Below are positions 48,502-57,101 of a stretch of 64,000 nucleotides of DNA, in pieces. Both the position numbers and the translations under genes were made by a program. This stretch comes from UBA4416 sp048498515 (GTDB taxonomy: Bacteria; Bacteroidota; Bacteroidia; B-17B0; Aurantibacillaceae). The DNA lies in contig JBEHXV010000017.1 in the NCBI GenBank assembly GCA_048498515.1, positions 1-64,000 on the forward strand, written 5' to 3'. The notes under the pieces were generated by a model. The model made no database searches. It had not been told where the DNA came from and worked only from the letters and a program-made list of their open reading frames with translations. Position 1 is the first letter of the stretch; each line of letters starts with the position of its first letter.

Positions 48502-48948
48502 ATGAGGAAAGTAATTGAATACAGGAAATTATTGGGAGTGGATAAAGCCGTTAGCTTAAGCGAATTAAAAAGCGTTTACCGCAACTTTATGAAGGAGTAT
48601 CACCCCGATAAAATTCAGGATAATGAGGAACTGAAAGCCGAAGTGGAGGAGAAGAGCAAGCAAATTATTGAAGCCTATCACTTTTTGGTAAGCATAGCGC
48701 CCGAAACCGCTGAAGCAAACCTGCAGGAATACAACCGTGTAACGGCTACCAATATTGTGGATTTTACGTATAATGCCAAACGCCTGCGCATCGATTTCCA
48801 GGATGGAACAGCCTATGAATACATTGGCGTACCTGAAAACACCTACGTTAAATTAGTCAATGCCGATTCGCCGGGAAGGTTTGCCCGCAGGCATATTTAT
48901 GACGAATTTCTTTACCGCAATGTCGCTAAATCGGCTATAACAGTATAA
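48502..48948 (+). CDS. J-domain protein fused to a KTSC domain
   Basis: A 148-residue protein of two domains. Residues 8-65 are a DnaJ J-domain (KLLGVDKAVSLSELKSVYRN, then EYHPDKIQDNEE, with the HPD tripeptide that activates Hsp70). Residues about 85-145 are a KTSC domain (DFTYNAKRLRIDFQDGTAYE, YIGVPENTYVKLVNADSPG, FARRHIYDEFLYR). KTSC domains often sit at the C terminus of lysyl-tRNA synthetases and are proposed to bind RNA. Its stop overlaps the rluF start by one base (TAATG), giving coupled translation. Confidence 0.85.
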   Translation: MRKVIEYRKLLGVDKAVSLSELKSVYRNFMKEYHPDKIQDNEELKAEVEEKSKQIIEAYHFLVSIAPETAEANLQEYNRVTATNIVDFTYNAKRLRIDFQDGTAYEYIGVPENTYVKLVNADSPGRFARRHIYDEFLYRNVAKSAITV

Positions 48949-49664
48949 TGAAAGTAGACAAGTACATAGGCCAAAATGGTTTTACATCGCGTCGTAAGGC
49001 TTACGACATGATTGAAAATAAGCGTATTATGGTCAATGGTAAGCTGGCTAATTTCAGTACCCAGGTTAAAGATGGTGATGAGATCCTGATTGATGGCACG
49101 CCATTGACACAAAAAGAATTTGTACCAACTTACATTGTCTACAACAAGCCAAGAGGCATTGAATGCACCAGCGAGAAAATAGAGAACAACATTATTGATG
49201 CCATTGGTCACCCGCAAAATATTTACCCCGTGGGGCGTTTGGACAAGGAATCGGAAGGATTGATCCTGCTCACCAATCATGGAGAGATCATCAATAAGAT
49301 TGGCAATTCAAAATTTGAGCACGAAAAAGAATACCTTGTTACCCTTAACCTTCCGGTAAGAACCTCTTTTATGAAAGAAGTAGCTGAAGGGATCGAGATC
49401 CAGGGACAAAAAACAAAACCCTGTAGTATTACACGTGAGCCAAATGCCAAGCGTATTTTCAGGATCGTGTTAACTCAGGGCTTAAACCGCCAGATTCGCC
49501 GCATGTGCAATGCATACGATTACCAGGTATTAAAACTGCAGCGGGTGCGTGTCATGAATATTAAACTGGACAAGCTCAAGCCGGGTGAGTGGCGCGACCT
49601 GACACAGGAGGAATTGACCGAATTATTTGCTCAACTGGGTGCCGATGAAAAAGTCGGATCATAA
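48948..49664 (+). CDS. rluF: 23S rRNA pseudouridine synthase, RluF-type
   Basis: A 238-residue pseudouridine synthase of the RsuA/RluB-F family. An N-terminal S4 RNA-binding domain (KYIGQNGFTSRRKAYDMIEN) is followed by the catalytic domain with VGRLDKESEGLILLTN and the nucleophile Asp99, and the C-terminal GLNRQIRRMCNAYDY and LQRVRVMNIKLDKLKPGE. The tail pattern is closer to RluF (U2604) than to RluB or RsuA. It shares a base with the J-KTSC gene upstream and ends in a strong terminator. Confidence 0.9.
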   Translation: MKVDKYIGQNGFTSRRKAYDMIENKRIMVNGKLANFSTQVKDGDEILIDGTPLTQKEFVPTYIVYNKPRGIECTSEKIENNIIDAIGHPQNIYPVGRLDKESEGLILLTNHGEIINKIGNSKFEHEKEYLVTLNLPVRTSFMKEVAEGIEIQGQKTKPCSITREPNAKRIFRIVLTQGLNRQIRRMCNAYDYQVLKLQRVRVMNIKLDKLKPGEWRDLTQEELTELFAQLGADEKVGS

Positions 49665-49703
49665 AAAAGGCAGCCCAAACATACAAAGGCTGCCTCTTTT
49701 TTT
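49664..49703 (+). terminator. Terminator after rluF
   Basis: An 8-bp perfect stem AGGCAGCC / GGCTGCCT (49668-49675 with 49688-49695), a 12-base A-rich loop, and CTTTTTTT. It begins at the rluF stop codon. Confidence 0.9.
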
Positions 49704-49722
49704 GTAAACATAAAAAACAAAC

Positions 49723-50943
49723 TCACTCTTTTACAAAGCGCTCTTTCGCTAAAATGCTTCCTGCCTTTGTTTTTAGCTGTACCAAATACATGCCTGCCGA
49801 TAGCGATTGCACATTCATTTTTGGATTTGAAATACTTTTATCAAACGCCTCCTCATGTTGTTTGCGCCCCATTAAATCGCTAACAGTTACCACATAATCC
49901 TCGTTGAAATGAGTGGAGTAAGATAAACTCAATACATCTGTTGCCGGGTTAGGAAATAGTTTAATTCTGTTTTGCTCCAGTTTATTCTCTTTAATGCCAA
50001 CATTCATATTCCTGGCATTTAAGGTTTTCATACCATAACCAATTTGTGTCGAATCGGTAAAGGCGGTTTGGCAATAGGTATCTGAACAAGAGCCGGTACT
50101 CACTGTTAAACAAACCGTATAGGTTCCGGTTGATGCATAAGTGTGGGTAGGGCTGCTTAAAACAGAGGTGGTGCCATCGCCAAAATCCCAGAAATAAGAT
50201 AAGCTGTCGGCTCCGGAAGAGTAATTCTGAATGGTCCAGTTATTTAGGGTAGCATCGGCCGGAACCAGGAAGAAGGAGGCATGGCAATCGGTTGGTGTTT
50301 GCATGCTGTCGGCCGGTAAAAAGCGGTCAACGCCAATCAGCCCACCCACAGTATTTATAACAGGTAAAATAATGTGCTGGGTAAATGTGTAATCCGAATC
50401 ATTGGAAGGCAGGTTGTAAGTGAAAAAATTCTGGCTTGACGAATAGATGGAGGACATTGGTCCGGCTGTACTGATACTGGCCCCATTGCCATAATTAATA
50501 CCCACTTCTTTAAGAGCATAAGTGCAGCCACTGTAATAACTGGCAATTCCCACGGTTGAGCCGGTGAGCCAGTAAACTTTCATGTTAAATTGCGGCCAGC
50601 AGGATATTTGAGTGGATACAGACAGGGATGCGTCAATCAACAACGAATCGGTGCTGATACAAAAATTGGAAGGATTACCGGGCTCAGAGAACTTTGTTTC
50701 TTTTTTTACCATGTACATATTAGGTGCCGGAAAGGTATGCACAAGCGCTTTTCCTGTGTCCTGGTTGCCATCCCTGAAATCCCAGTTTGTATAATCACGG
50801 TGCCAGTTTGCAGGCGCCGTTGTTTTATCCTGGAACCATACGCCGTTTTGAATACCTGTATTTTGAAAAATGAATCCGCTGTTACACTGAGAGTACAGGC
50901 TGTTAAAAGCCCAAAAGCTGATTAAAAGATAAAGTGGTTTCAT
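49723..50943 (-). CDS. Secreted PKD-domain protein with T9SS sorting domain
   Basis: A 406-residue exported protein: signal peptide (to about residue 18), then a first PKD-like domain (NTGIQNGVWFQDKTTAPANW, YTNWDFRDGNQDTGK), a middle region with several Cys (ISCWPQFNMKVYW, SGCTYALKEVG), a second PKD domain near 255-295 (YFWDFGDGTTSVLSSPTHTY with WDFGDG), and a C-terminal sorting domain (KLFPNPATDVLSLSYST ... LVQLKTKAGSIL) of T9SS type A. It is a probable cell-surface adhesin or scaffold. It converges with rluF. Confidence 0.87.
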   Translation of the reverse strand: MKPLYLLISFWAFNSLYSQCNSGFIFQNTGIQNGVWFQDKTTAPANWHRDYTNWDFRDGNQDTGKALVHTFPAPNMYMVKKETKFSEPGNPSNFCISTDSLLIDASLSVSTQISCWPQFNMKVYWLTGSTVGIASYYSGCTYALKEVGINYGNGASISTAGPMSSIYSSSQNFFTYNLPSNDSDYTFTQHIILPVINTVGGLIGVDRFLPADSMQTPTDCHASFFLVPADATLNNWTIQNYSSGADSLSYFWDFGDGTTSVLSSPTHTYASTGTYTVCLTVSTGSCSDTYCQTAFTDSTQIGYGMKTLNARNMNVGIKENKLEQNRIKLFPNPATDVLSLSYSTHFNEDYVVTVSDLMGRKQHEEAFDKSISNPKMNVQSLSAGMYLVQLKTKAGSILAKERFVKE

Positions 50944-51175
50944 AAGTGTAAATTTATTAGTTAATGCAAACTTATGATCTTTTTCGGATGTTTTTTTACA
51001 AAACTAATAACTGAGCTTATTTAACCGGTAAGTGTCTGTTTTTTGACTTTAACTGGTATAATTCTGTTTTTAACGAGTGAAGACTCTGTTTAAACAGATT
51101 GTTTTTGCACATCTGTTAATTTAAATTACTTTTACAGGGTTTTAAGGAGAATAATTATTTATACAGGTATTTTTT

Positions 51176-51556
51176 ATGGAAAGGTATTCGGTTGAAGCAA
51201 CAGCAAGCACACCCTCAATTAATTTTGATTTAAACAGCGGGATTTTAGAGATTAAAGGACGTTCGATCCCTGAAAATTCGATTGAATTTTACCTGCCTTT
51301 GTTTTCCGCTCTTGATAAATACGTATGCAATGCCCAATCCGTTATTGCTGTTACCATTCAATTGGAGTATTACAATAGCAGCTCTTCCGCCTGTATCTTT
51401 AACGTGTTAAAAAAACTGGAAGCTATTAATAAGGGAGGCTGTAAAGTAACCGTTAACTGGTTGTATGAGGAAGAAGATGAGGACACACTCACAGCAGGTA
51501 AAAATTACCAAACCATTATTAGCCTGCCTTTTCAAATGATCCAGGTAGCCGGATAA
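51176..51556 (+). CDS. SiaC/DUF1987-type regulatory phosphoprotein
   Basis: A 126-residue protein with a STAS-like alpha/beta fold: SGILEIKGRSIPENSIEFYL near residue 21, then VIAVTIQLEYYNSSSSACIF. In P. aeruginosa SiaC, a Thr in the NTSSS stretch is phosphorylated by the kinase SiaB and dephosphorylated by the SpoIIE-type phosphatase SiaA (known); here the matching stretch is NSSSS, with Ser at 68. Two SpoIIE-type phosphatases are in the window (31135, 38531) but not adjacent. The gene stands alone, with no kinase neighbour. Confidence 0.82.
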   Translation: MERYSVEATASTPSINFDLNSGILEIKGRSIPENSIEFYLPLFSALDKYVCNAQSVIAVTIQLEYYNSSSSACIFNVLKKLEAINKGGCKVTVNWLYEEEDEDTLTAGKNYQTIISLPFQMIQVAG

Positions 51557-51557
51557 T

Positions 51558-51944
51558 TTATTTAACAGCGATCACCGAAATTTCCACATTCACATCCAAA
51601 GGTAACCTTACTACCTGAACCGTTTCCCTTGCCGGGAAATTCCCTTCAAAAAAAGAACCGTACACTTCATTCATGTTCGCAAACTCGTTCATGTCCTTCA
51701 TAAAAATGGTGGTTTTTACCACATGGCTCAGGTCCATGCCCGCATCGGCTAAAATAGCTTTTACGTTTTCCATTACTTTCCTGGTCTCGCTTTTAATATC
51801 GCTTAATATCAGCTCACCGGTTTTTGCGTCTTTTGCTACCTGGCCCGATACAAATAACATATTGCCCGATGCAGGTACTAAATTAGCGTGACTGTATGGC
51901 CCAATTGGTTTTGGAGCGTTCTCCGATACGATGACTTTTTTCAT
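51558..51944 (-). CDS. ridA: RidA family reactive-intermediate deaminase
   Basis: A 128-residue RidA/YjgF protein, a trimeric enzyme that hydrolyses toxic 2-aminoacrylate and other enamine/imine intermediates from PLP enzymes. Landmarks are the N-terminal APKPIGPYSHA, GNMLFVSGQVA, the VVKTTIFMKDMNEFANMNEVY block and PARETVQVVRLPLDVNVEIS, with the substrate-binding Arg in PARETV and the acidic residue near the end. The length is normal. It converges with the SiaC-like gene, two bases apart. Confidence 0.96.
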   Translation of the reverse strand: MKKVIVSENAPKPIGPYSHANLVPASGNMLFVSGQVAKDAKTGELILSDIKSETRKVMENVKAILADAGMDLSHVVKTTIFMKDMNEFANMNEVYGSFFEGNFPARETVQVVRLPLDVNVEISVIAVK

Positions 51945-52033
51945 AGATTGACTTAGTAGTTTATAAAATAGTTTTTATAAATATACTAAGCTTTCCCACG
52001 TTTACAAATTTGGTGCTAGAATAACATAAAATC

Positions 52034-52090
52034 TGTCAGGCTGAGCGGAGTCGAAGCCTCATTCACCCTTCGACTCCGCTCGAACTGACA
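52034..52090. repeat. Inverted repeat of the GAGCGGAGTCGA family
   Basis: Arms 52034-52056 and 52068-52090 are complementary in 20 of 23 positions (core GAGCGGAGTCGAAG with CTTCGACTCCGCTC) around an 11-base loop. It lies upstream of ridA and after the vWA gene's end, next to another repeat. Confidence 0.82.
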
Positions 52091-52140
52091 AACAAACATC
52101 AACAAAGTTTTTAACATCATTGCTTATCCGTTGGCTTGCG

Positions 52141-52199
52141 GAGAAGCAATCTCAAATTTAGTAAAGCATTGTTTGAGATCGCTTCGTCGTACCTCCTCG
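52141..52199. repeat. Second copy of the GAGGAGGTACGACGAAGC repeat, with palindrome
   Basis: On the minus strand 52171-52198 matches 37111-37138 in 27 of 28 bases. Its inner part also pairs with 52143-52156: GAAGCAATCTCAAA with TTTGAGATCGCTTC (52172-52185), one mismatch, 15-base loop. It is adjacent to the vWA gene's stop. Confidence 0.75.
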
Positions 52200-52213
52200 C
52201 GATGACGAAGGCA

Positions 52214-53398
52214 CTAATGCTGAATAATCAATGGTTTACTATAAAAGTTCGACAAGGCCTGGTTATACACCTGTATAAGATAGGAGCCGCTGGGCAGGTA
52301 GTTTAAGTTAATGGTCACATTGGTATCGCTGGCATTATTGGTGGTTGATTTGATGAGAATTTTACCGGTCATGTCCATGATCTCGTAATAAATGGTTTCG
52401 TTGCCCTGGAGTTTTAAATCGCAATACTCGTTGGCAGGATTTGGGTATACAGTTACAAAATCAGGTTTTTTATGCACAGGTTCCAGCATGGTTTGTTTGG
52501 AAGAAATAATAACCGGGTATAAATTGAACTTTACATGCATGGAATCACATTTCCTTATCACCTGGCTTTGGCTGTAGCCCGAGTAGGGCGGCAATTGCGA
52601 TTGGGCATCGCCAACCACCAGCATTAAGCGGCGGTTTCCGGGTGTCCAGTTCATTTCTTCCACGGTACGCACAATCCCGTCGTTTACCGATTCCGGCACA
52701 TCGGGGTTGCCAATGGTGGAATAGTCGTTCATGAACGTACGGATCTCCTCAATGTTGCTGGTCAGGTCGGTACGATTATACCATAAGTCGTAATGAAAAT
52801 TCTTGTCGCCATAAAAGGCCATTCCTATTTTCACGTTCTTAAAATTGGAAAGGTAATCCATCATCATGTTCAGGCTGTTTCTTACCATGGCAATGTCATC
52901 ATCCATGCTGCCTGTTTTGTCAATTAAAAATACAATATCGGTTCCTTCATTCAGGCGCGAGGTAAGTACATCCATGATGGATAACATGACACCATCGGAA
53001 TTGTCGGCAAAGTACGAGCGGCCGTGCAGGGAGTCGGCCAGGGTGGAGAAATAAGAAACAGCCAGGCGGTTGTAAATGGTATTGTCATAAATGGGCATGA
53101 TGCGGTTCAGGGAATCAATCACTTCATCGCTGATGGTGTATTTGGCCTTTATCTCATTCAAGGAGTCTTTAACAACCTCTTTTTTCTGGACCCTGCTTTT
53201 GTGAGGGATCATGGAAGGCGATTTTATTCTTTCAACAACAGGGGGTATTTCTTCTTTGGGTGCTATCACCATTTCGGCTGGTGCCTGTTTTTGTGCCGCA
53301 GGAATGTTTTCGGTTATGGCCGCGGGTACTTCATCGCAGGAAACACTGATGACAAGGAGTGCTGAAATACATGAAACAGAGTAAAGTAATCTTATCAT
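52214..53398 (-). CDS. von Willebrand A lipoprotein with T9SS sorting domain
   Basis: A 394-residue protein. The N terminus has a signal with lipobox VISVSC (Cys 21) then DEVPAAITENIP. After a Pro/Lys linker, residues about 150-300 form a vWA domain with the MIDAS sequence DIVFLIDKTGSMDDDIAMVR and a later Thr/Asp pair. The last 80 residues are a T9SS sorting domain (VYPNPANEYCDLKLQG ... SNFYSKPLIIQH). Having both a lipobox and a T9SS tail is unusual, since lipidation would hold the precursor in the inner membrane. It may be a surface lipoprotein exported by a T9SS route, or the lipobox may be coincidental. Confidence 0.83.
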   Translation of the reverse strand: MIRLLYSVSCISALLVISVSCDEVPAAITENIPAAQKQAPAEMVIAPKEEIPPVVERIKSPSMIPHKSRVQKKEVVKDSLNEIKAKYTISDEVIDSLNRIMPIYDNTIYNRLAVSYFSTLADSLHGRSYFADNSDGVMLSIMDVLTSRLNEGTDIVFLIDKTGSMDDDIAMVRNSLNMMMDYLSNFKNVKIGMAFYGDKNFHYDLWYNRTDLTSNIEEIRTFMNDYSTIGNPDVPESVNDGIVRTVEEMNWTPGNRRLMLVVGDAQSQLPPYSGYSQSQVIRKCDSMHVKFNLYPVIISSKQTMLEPVHKKPDFVTVYPNPANEYCDLKLQGNETIYYEIMDMTGKILIKSTTNNASDTNVTINLNYLPSGSYLIQVYNQALSNFYSKPLIIQH

Positions 53399-53511
53399 AC
53401 GTCATAGATTTTGAGGTGAGAATAGTGGTAATTGATTTATATAACGATTAGAGGTATAATAAGTTACAATAACAACGCAAAATCCTTTACCTTTATTGCT
53501 TAATCTGTATC

Positions 53512-54744
53512 ATGAAATTTTCAGAATACCATATTCTCCCCGAAATAAAACAAAGCCTTGAGGAGGCGGGATTTAAACGTCCTACCGATATACAATTCAA
53601 AGCCATTCCCACTATTTTAAATGGTGAGGATGTGCTGGCCATTGCGCAAACCGGTACCGGTAAAACAGCGGCATTTGCCATTCCCATTATTCACCTCATA
53701 GCCAGGGCAGGAGTAGGAAAAGGCGTTCAAGCCGTTGTGATGGTGCCTACCCATGAGTTAGCGATACAAATTACAGAGGTGTTTGAAAAAATAGGAAAGT
53801 ATACCGATGTGCGCAGCCTGGGTATTTATGGTGGTGTAGACCAGGACCCGCAAATAGAACGTTTGCACAGGGGTGTGGATATTGTTATTGCTACGCCTGG
53901 CCGCTTGTTCGACCTTTCGAGCCAGGGGCATTTAAACCTTCGCGATATCAAAGTGCTGGTGCTGGATGAAGCCGACCTGATGCTGGACCTTGGTTTTTAT
54001 AAAGATATTGAGGACCTGGTAAAGTACCTGCCACGCCGGCGTCAAACCTTGTTCTTTTCGGCTACCATCGACGAAAAGATCAAAAAACTGGCGTACTCTC
54101 TTGTGCGTAATGCCATCCGTATCCAGATCTCACCAAAAGATCCTGTATCTAAAAACGTGACGCACTCTGTAATGTTTGTGAGCATGGACGACAAGCGTTT
54201 TTTCCTGGAACGCATCGTCAAGGAAAATCCCGAGAGTAAAATTTTGGTGTTTGTGCGCACCAAAGTGCGGGCCGAGCGGGTGCATGAGGCCATGAAACGG
54301 GTTGGTGTTAGCAGCCTGACCATGCATGGCGATAAGGACCAGGAGAACCGACTGGCAGTAATGAACGAATTTAAAAAAGGCGATGTGAAATTACTGATCG
54401 CTACCGACATTAGCGCCCGTGGAGTGGATATTGCCAATGTGGATTATGTAGTGAATTATGACCTGCCGGAAGTGGCCGAAAATTATGTACACCGGGTAGG
54501 ACGAACGGGTAGGGGAAACAACAAAGGGGTTGCCGTATCGTTTTGCAGTCCCGAAGAAAAACCGGTGTTGCAGGAAATAGAACGCTTTATGGACAAGACC
54601 ATTAACGTGATGCAGGTTGATAAGAGCGATTACACCGAAACATTGGCGCTGACCGAAGATGTGAACGACAACTGGAAGCAGTTGCTGCGCGAAGCGGAAA
54701 CAGAGAGTAAGAAGTTTAAAAAGAAACCCAATAAAAAGAAGTAA
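53512..54744 (+). CDS. DEAD-box RNA helicase
   Basis: A 410-residue DEAD-box RNA helicase. Motifs in order: Q motif FKRPTDIQFKAI, I AQTGTGKT, Ia PTHELA, Ib TPGR, II DEAD, III SAT, IV ILVFVRT, V ATDISARGVDI and VI HRVGRTGR. A short, basic C-terminal tail (KKFKKKPNKKK) may aid RNA binding. It is the RhlE-like short type, without a DbpA or CsdA domain. Such enzymes unwind rRNA or mRNA, often in cold or ribosome assembly. It is a single gene, convergent with the gene at 54757. Confidence 0.96.
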   Translation: MKFSEYHILPEIKQSLEEAGFKRPTDIQFKAIPTILNGEDVLAIAQTGTGKTAAFAIPIIHLIARAGVGKGVQAVVMVPTHELAIQITEVFEKIGKYTDVRSLGIYGGVDQDPQIERLHRGVDIVIATPGRLFDLSSQGHLNLRDIKVLVLDEADLMLDLGFYKDIEDLVKYLPRRRQTLFFSATIDEKIKKLAYSLVRNAIRIQISPKDPVSKNVTHSVMFVSMDDKRFFLERIVKENPESKILVFVRTKVRAERVHEAMKRVGVSSLTMHGDKDQENRLAVMNEFKKGDVKLLIATDISARGVDIANVDYVVNYDLPEVAENYVHRVGRTGRGNNKGVAVSFCSPEEKPVLQEIERFMDKTINVMQVDKSDYTETLALTEDVNDNWKQLLREAETESKKFKKKPNKKK

Positions 54745-54756
54745 GCCGTTATTAAA

Positions 54757-55317
54757 TTATAACTGATTATTATTCTTTCTTTTATGTTTTGATGCTGCTT
54801 CTGATGCCCTCAATTTCCGGTGTTTTTTTCTGCCGTAATATAAAAGAATCATGTTTGAGATAAGGCCACCGGCTCCTATATAAATAAGCGAGCTTTGCTT
54901 TTTTTCATATTCGTTTTTTTCGACTATTATTTCATGTCCTTTTTCAACCTGAATTAAATCAATATTTACATTTTCCGTAGTATTGCTATTGTCAAAGTAA
55001 TAGACTTTTAAGTTGTCGCCGGTTCTTATTTTGGTCAACAGATCATCGTAGTTTCCTGATATTCTGTAAATGCCCAGTTTCTCTTCCAAGCCAGCTAACT
55101 TTACATAAAAAACGGATGTTGTCCGGCCTTTGTCGCCAATCCGAAAATCCATTCCACGATCTTCCACAAGACCCGTTAATTGACTGCAGTTATCAAGATT
55201 AATGTTTTGTTCCAGGATCCCAACACGAAGTACCAGTATGTAAATGATACTCATGAAAGCTGTTACAACATACAAAACTATAAAGCTGTTTTTATTGCTA
55301 ATGATTTTTTTGCCCAT
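54757..55317 (-). CDS. Two-helix membrane protein of unknown function
   Basis: A 186-residue protein with helices at about residues 11-31 and 143-160 that flank a 110-residue extracytoplasmic domain (GLVEDRGMDFRIGDKGRTTS and KIRTGDNLKVYYFDNS), much like DUF3592-type proteins; the C terminus is very basic (HRKLRASEAASKHKRKNNN). Its function is unknown. It is the last of a loose minus-strand group with the DJ-1-like gene (22 bases upstream) and the gene at 56139. Confidence 0.6.
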   Translation of the reverse strand: MGKKIISNKNSFIVLYVVTAFMSIIYILVLRVGILEQNINLDNCSQLTGLVEDRGMDFRIGDKGRTTSVFYVKLAGLEEKLGIYRISGNYDDLLTKIRTGDNLKVYYFDNSNTTENVNIDLIQVEKGHEIIVEKNEYEKKQSSLIYIGAGGLISNMILLYYGRKKHRKLRASEAASKHKRKNNNQL

Positions 55318-55338
55318 TCTATTCTTTTAAAATCATAG

Positions 55339-56118
55339 TCACTTTTTCAATTGTATCAGCCTGACTATTTCCTCGGCAACCCATAAAGCATCGTCAGCAA
55401 AAGCGCCGCTTACTATCCTGTTCTTTTCATCCACAATGGTAGAAATGCCTTTGCCACTTTGTTTGGTTTCCTTTTTATAAGTAATCAGTCTGGCACCTTT
55501 CTCTGCCAGGACTTTTTCCATATCAAAGGGAAGTAATTTTCCGTAATCCGACACAAACATCTTTTCCAGTTCCACCCAATGAGGAAAGCAGGTCATTGTT
55601 TTGCCTTCTACCAGGTATTTGCCGTTGCTTAACTTAATGTTGGTGAGTGACGCGGTTCCATGTCCGGCCGAAGCAATAATACCCCCCTTTTCATAAATGT
55701 TTACAGCCAGTTTGGCAATTTCTTCGTCCTTTGCTACATCAAAGAACTGTCCGTAACCGCCGGGAAAATAAATGGCAGCGTACGAGGAATCGTTTACCTG
55801 GGTAGGAGCAAGGGTATTATTTGTTTCAGAAACAAACAATTCACTCCGTTGGATTTTTCCTAAACGGGGTCCGGCATATTCCTTTGGATAGAGTGCAGCC
55901 CGCCCGCCTTTGGGAGTCACCACATCCACCTCATAGCCCTGGTCAATAAAATACTGGAACGGATAGGCGATCTCTATCAGGTAAGTGCCATTTTCGTTTT
56001 TGCCTAATAAATCAACATTAGTGGCAACGATCAGTATTTTTTTTGACTTCAGGCTGTCCTGGCAAAAAATGCCTGAATACATAGACAGAAAAAGAAAGAT
56101 AGGTATAAATGGTTTCAT
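55339..56118 (-). CDS. Secreted DJ-1/PfpI-fold protein lacking the nucleophile
   Basis: A 259-residue protein with a signal peptide (to about residue 19, SGIFCQ) and a DJ-1/PfpI class I glutamine-amidotransferase-like fold: KILIVATNVDLLGKNENGTY, GYEVDVVTPKGGRAALYPKE, YAAIYFPGGYGQFFDVA, and at the nucleophile elbow IIASAGHGTASL. In Hsp31/PfpI enzymes that elbow has Cys before His (AxCHG); here the position is Gly (DNA 55666-55677 confirms). A glyoxalase or deglycase activity through that Cys is therefore unlikely. The neighbouring conserved Glu (FPGG..) is intact. It may bind a ligand or be a degenerate enzyme. Confidence 0.82.
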   Translation of the reverse strand: MKPFIPIFLFLSMYSGIFCQDSLKSKKILIVATNVDLLGKNENGTYLIEIAYPFQYFIDQGYEVDVVTPKGGRAALYPKEYAGPRLGKIQRSELFVSETNNTLAPTQVNDSSYAAIYFPGGYGQFFDVAKDEEIAKLAVNIYEKGGIIASAGHGTASLTNIKLSNGKYLVEGKTMTCFPHWVELEKMFVSDYGKLLPFDMEKVLAEKGARLITYKKETKQSGKGISTIVDEKNRIVSGAFADDALWVAEEIVRLIQLKK

Positions 56119-56138
56119 TGTTGTAGGAAATACATTGC

Positions 56139-57101
56139 TTAACCGTTATCAATTAAAGCATGATAAAAGCCCGATTCCTTAAATCCGTTTACAAACATTT
56201 CCTTTGATACTTTTTCCCCGTTTTTCAGCATCGGCCTCGGTAGGTTAATCTGCCGGCCAAACAGGTTCATGGTAGCGGTACCGGAAATGTATTTTTCTTC
56301 CTCCTGTGTTTCATTCTTTTCCCCGGAATTATGTACTATATACGAATAGGACTCCACCGTATCAACAACACAAACAATAGATTTTTCCGCTATTTCCAGG
56401 TATCGATTGATCTCAGCCTGTGAATAGGCTTTCTTTAATGCTCTTATCAATGTGCCGTTTCCGTAGTCGGAATAACGTGGCAGGAACAGATCGATGACGC
56501 GGTCGTATTTTTCAAGACCTTCATAAGAAAGTCCGTATAAACCGTCAATTTCCTGTCTGTACCACATATGCCCGGTTCCGCAAGTGTATTCCACCGGATA
56601 CGTTTTATCGCCCAGTTCAATATAGTTGAGCGCCAGCTCAAACTTTTTTTCTTCAAGGTAGATCTTTGCCAGGTAACGGCAGGCATAGTTTTTATAATTG
56701 GAAGTATAACTGCCATAGCCGTAATGGTTGCTTGTTGTATCGCCGGGAATATCGGAAGAATGATATGAGGTACCTGTATAATAAGGCTCATTGGAGTTGA
56801 CGATGGTTAAGAACATTTTTTCAGCTTCGTTTAGCTTGTTCAACTCCCAGAGTGAGCAGGCAAGACCAAAATAATCGATGTAATTCTTTTGGGATGGTTG
56901 CTCATGGATGAGCTTTGCCTTCTTTTTATAAAAACGAGCATCTTCCTTTGAAGGAGAATGGCTCAGGAAATAATCGGAGCTGCCCGAAGCCATAAAAATG
57001 GTAATGTTGGAAATGGAAGCTGTATCAGCTTTAAAGCTCAATTCCTGGGAAAAACACAGTTGCCAGGCAAAAACAATTACTAGGCTTATTAAAACTCTCA
57101 T
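56139..57101 (-). CDS. Secreted TPR-like protein of unknown function
   Basis: A 320-residue protein with a signal peptide (RVLISLVIVFAWQLCFSQ) and two to three TPR-like helical repeats (ACSLWELNKLNEAEKMFLTI, LAKIYLEEKKFELALNYIEL), followed by a Tyr-rich region (GLSYEGLEKYDRVIDLFLPR). I start at the ATG at 57101; an ATG 57 bases upstream would push the signal peptide inwards. No specific family is recognised. It lies between the DJ-1-like gene and the DUF4157 gene, both minus strand. Confidence 0.6.
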   Translation of the reverse strand: MRVLISLVIVFAWQLCFSQELSFKADTASISNITIFMASGSSDYFLSHSPSKEDARFYKKKAKLIHEQPSQKNYIDYFGLACSLWELNKLNEAEKMFLTIVNSNEPYYTGTSYHSSDIPGDTTSNHYGYGSYTSNYKNYACRYLAKIYLEEKKFELALNYIELGDKTYPVEYTCGTGHMWYRQEIDGLYGLSYEGLEKYDRVIDLFLPRYSDYGNGTLIRALKKAYSQAEINRYLEIAEKSIVCVVDTVESYSYIVHNSGEKNETQEEEKYISGTATMNLFGRQINLPRPMLKNGEKVSKEMFVNGFKESGFYHALIDNG

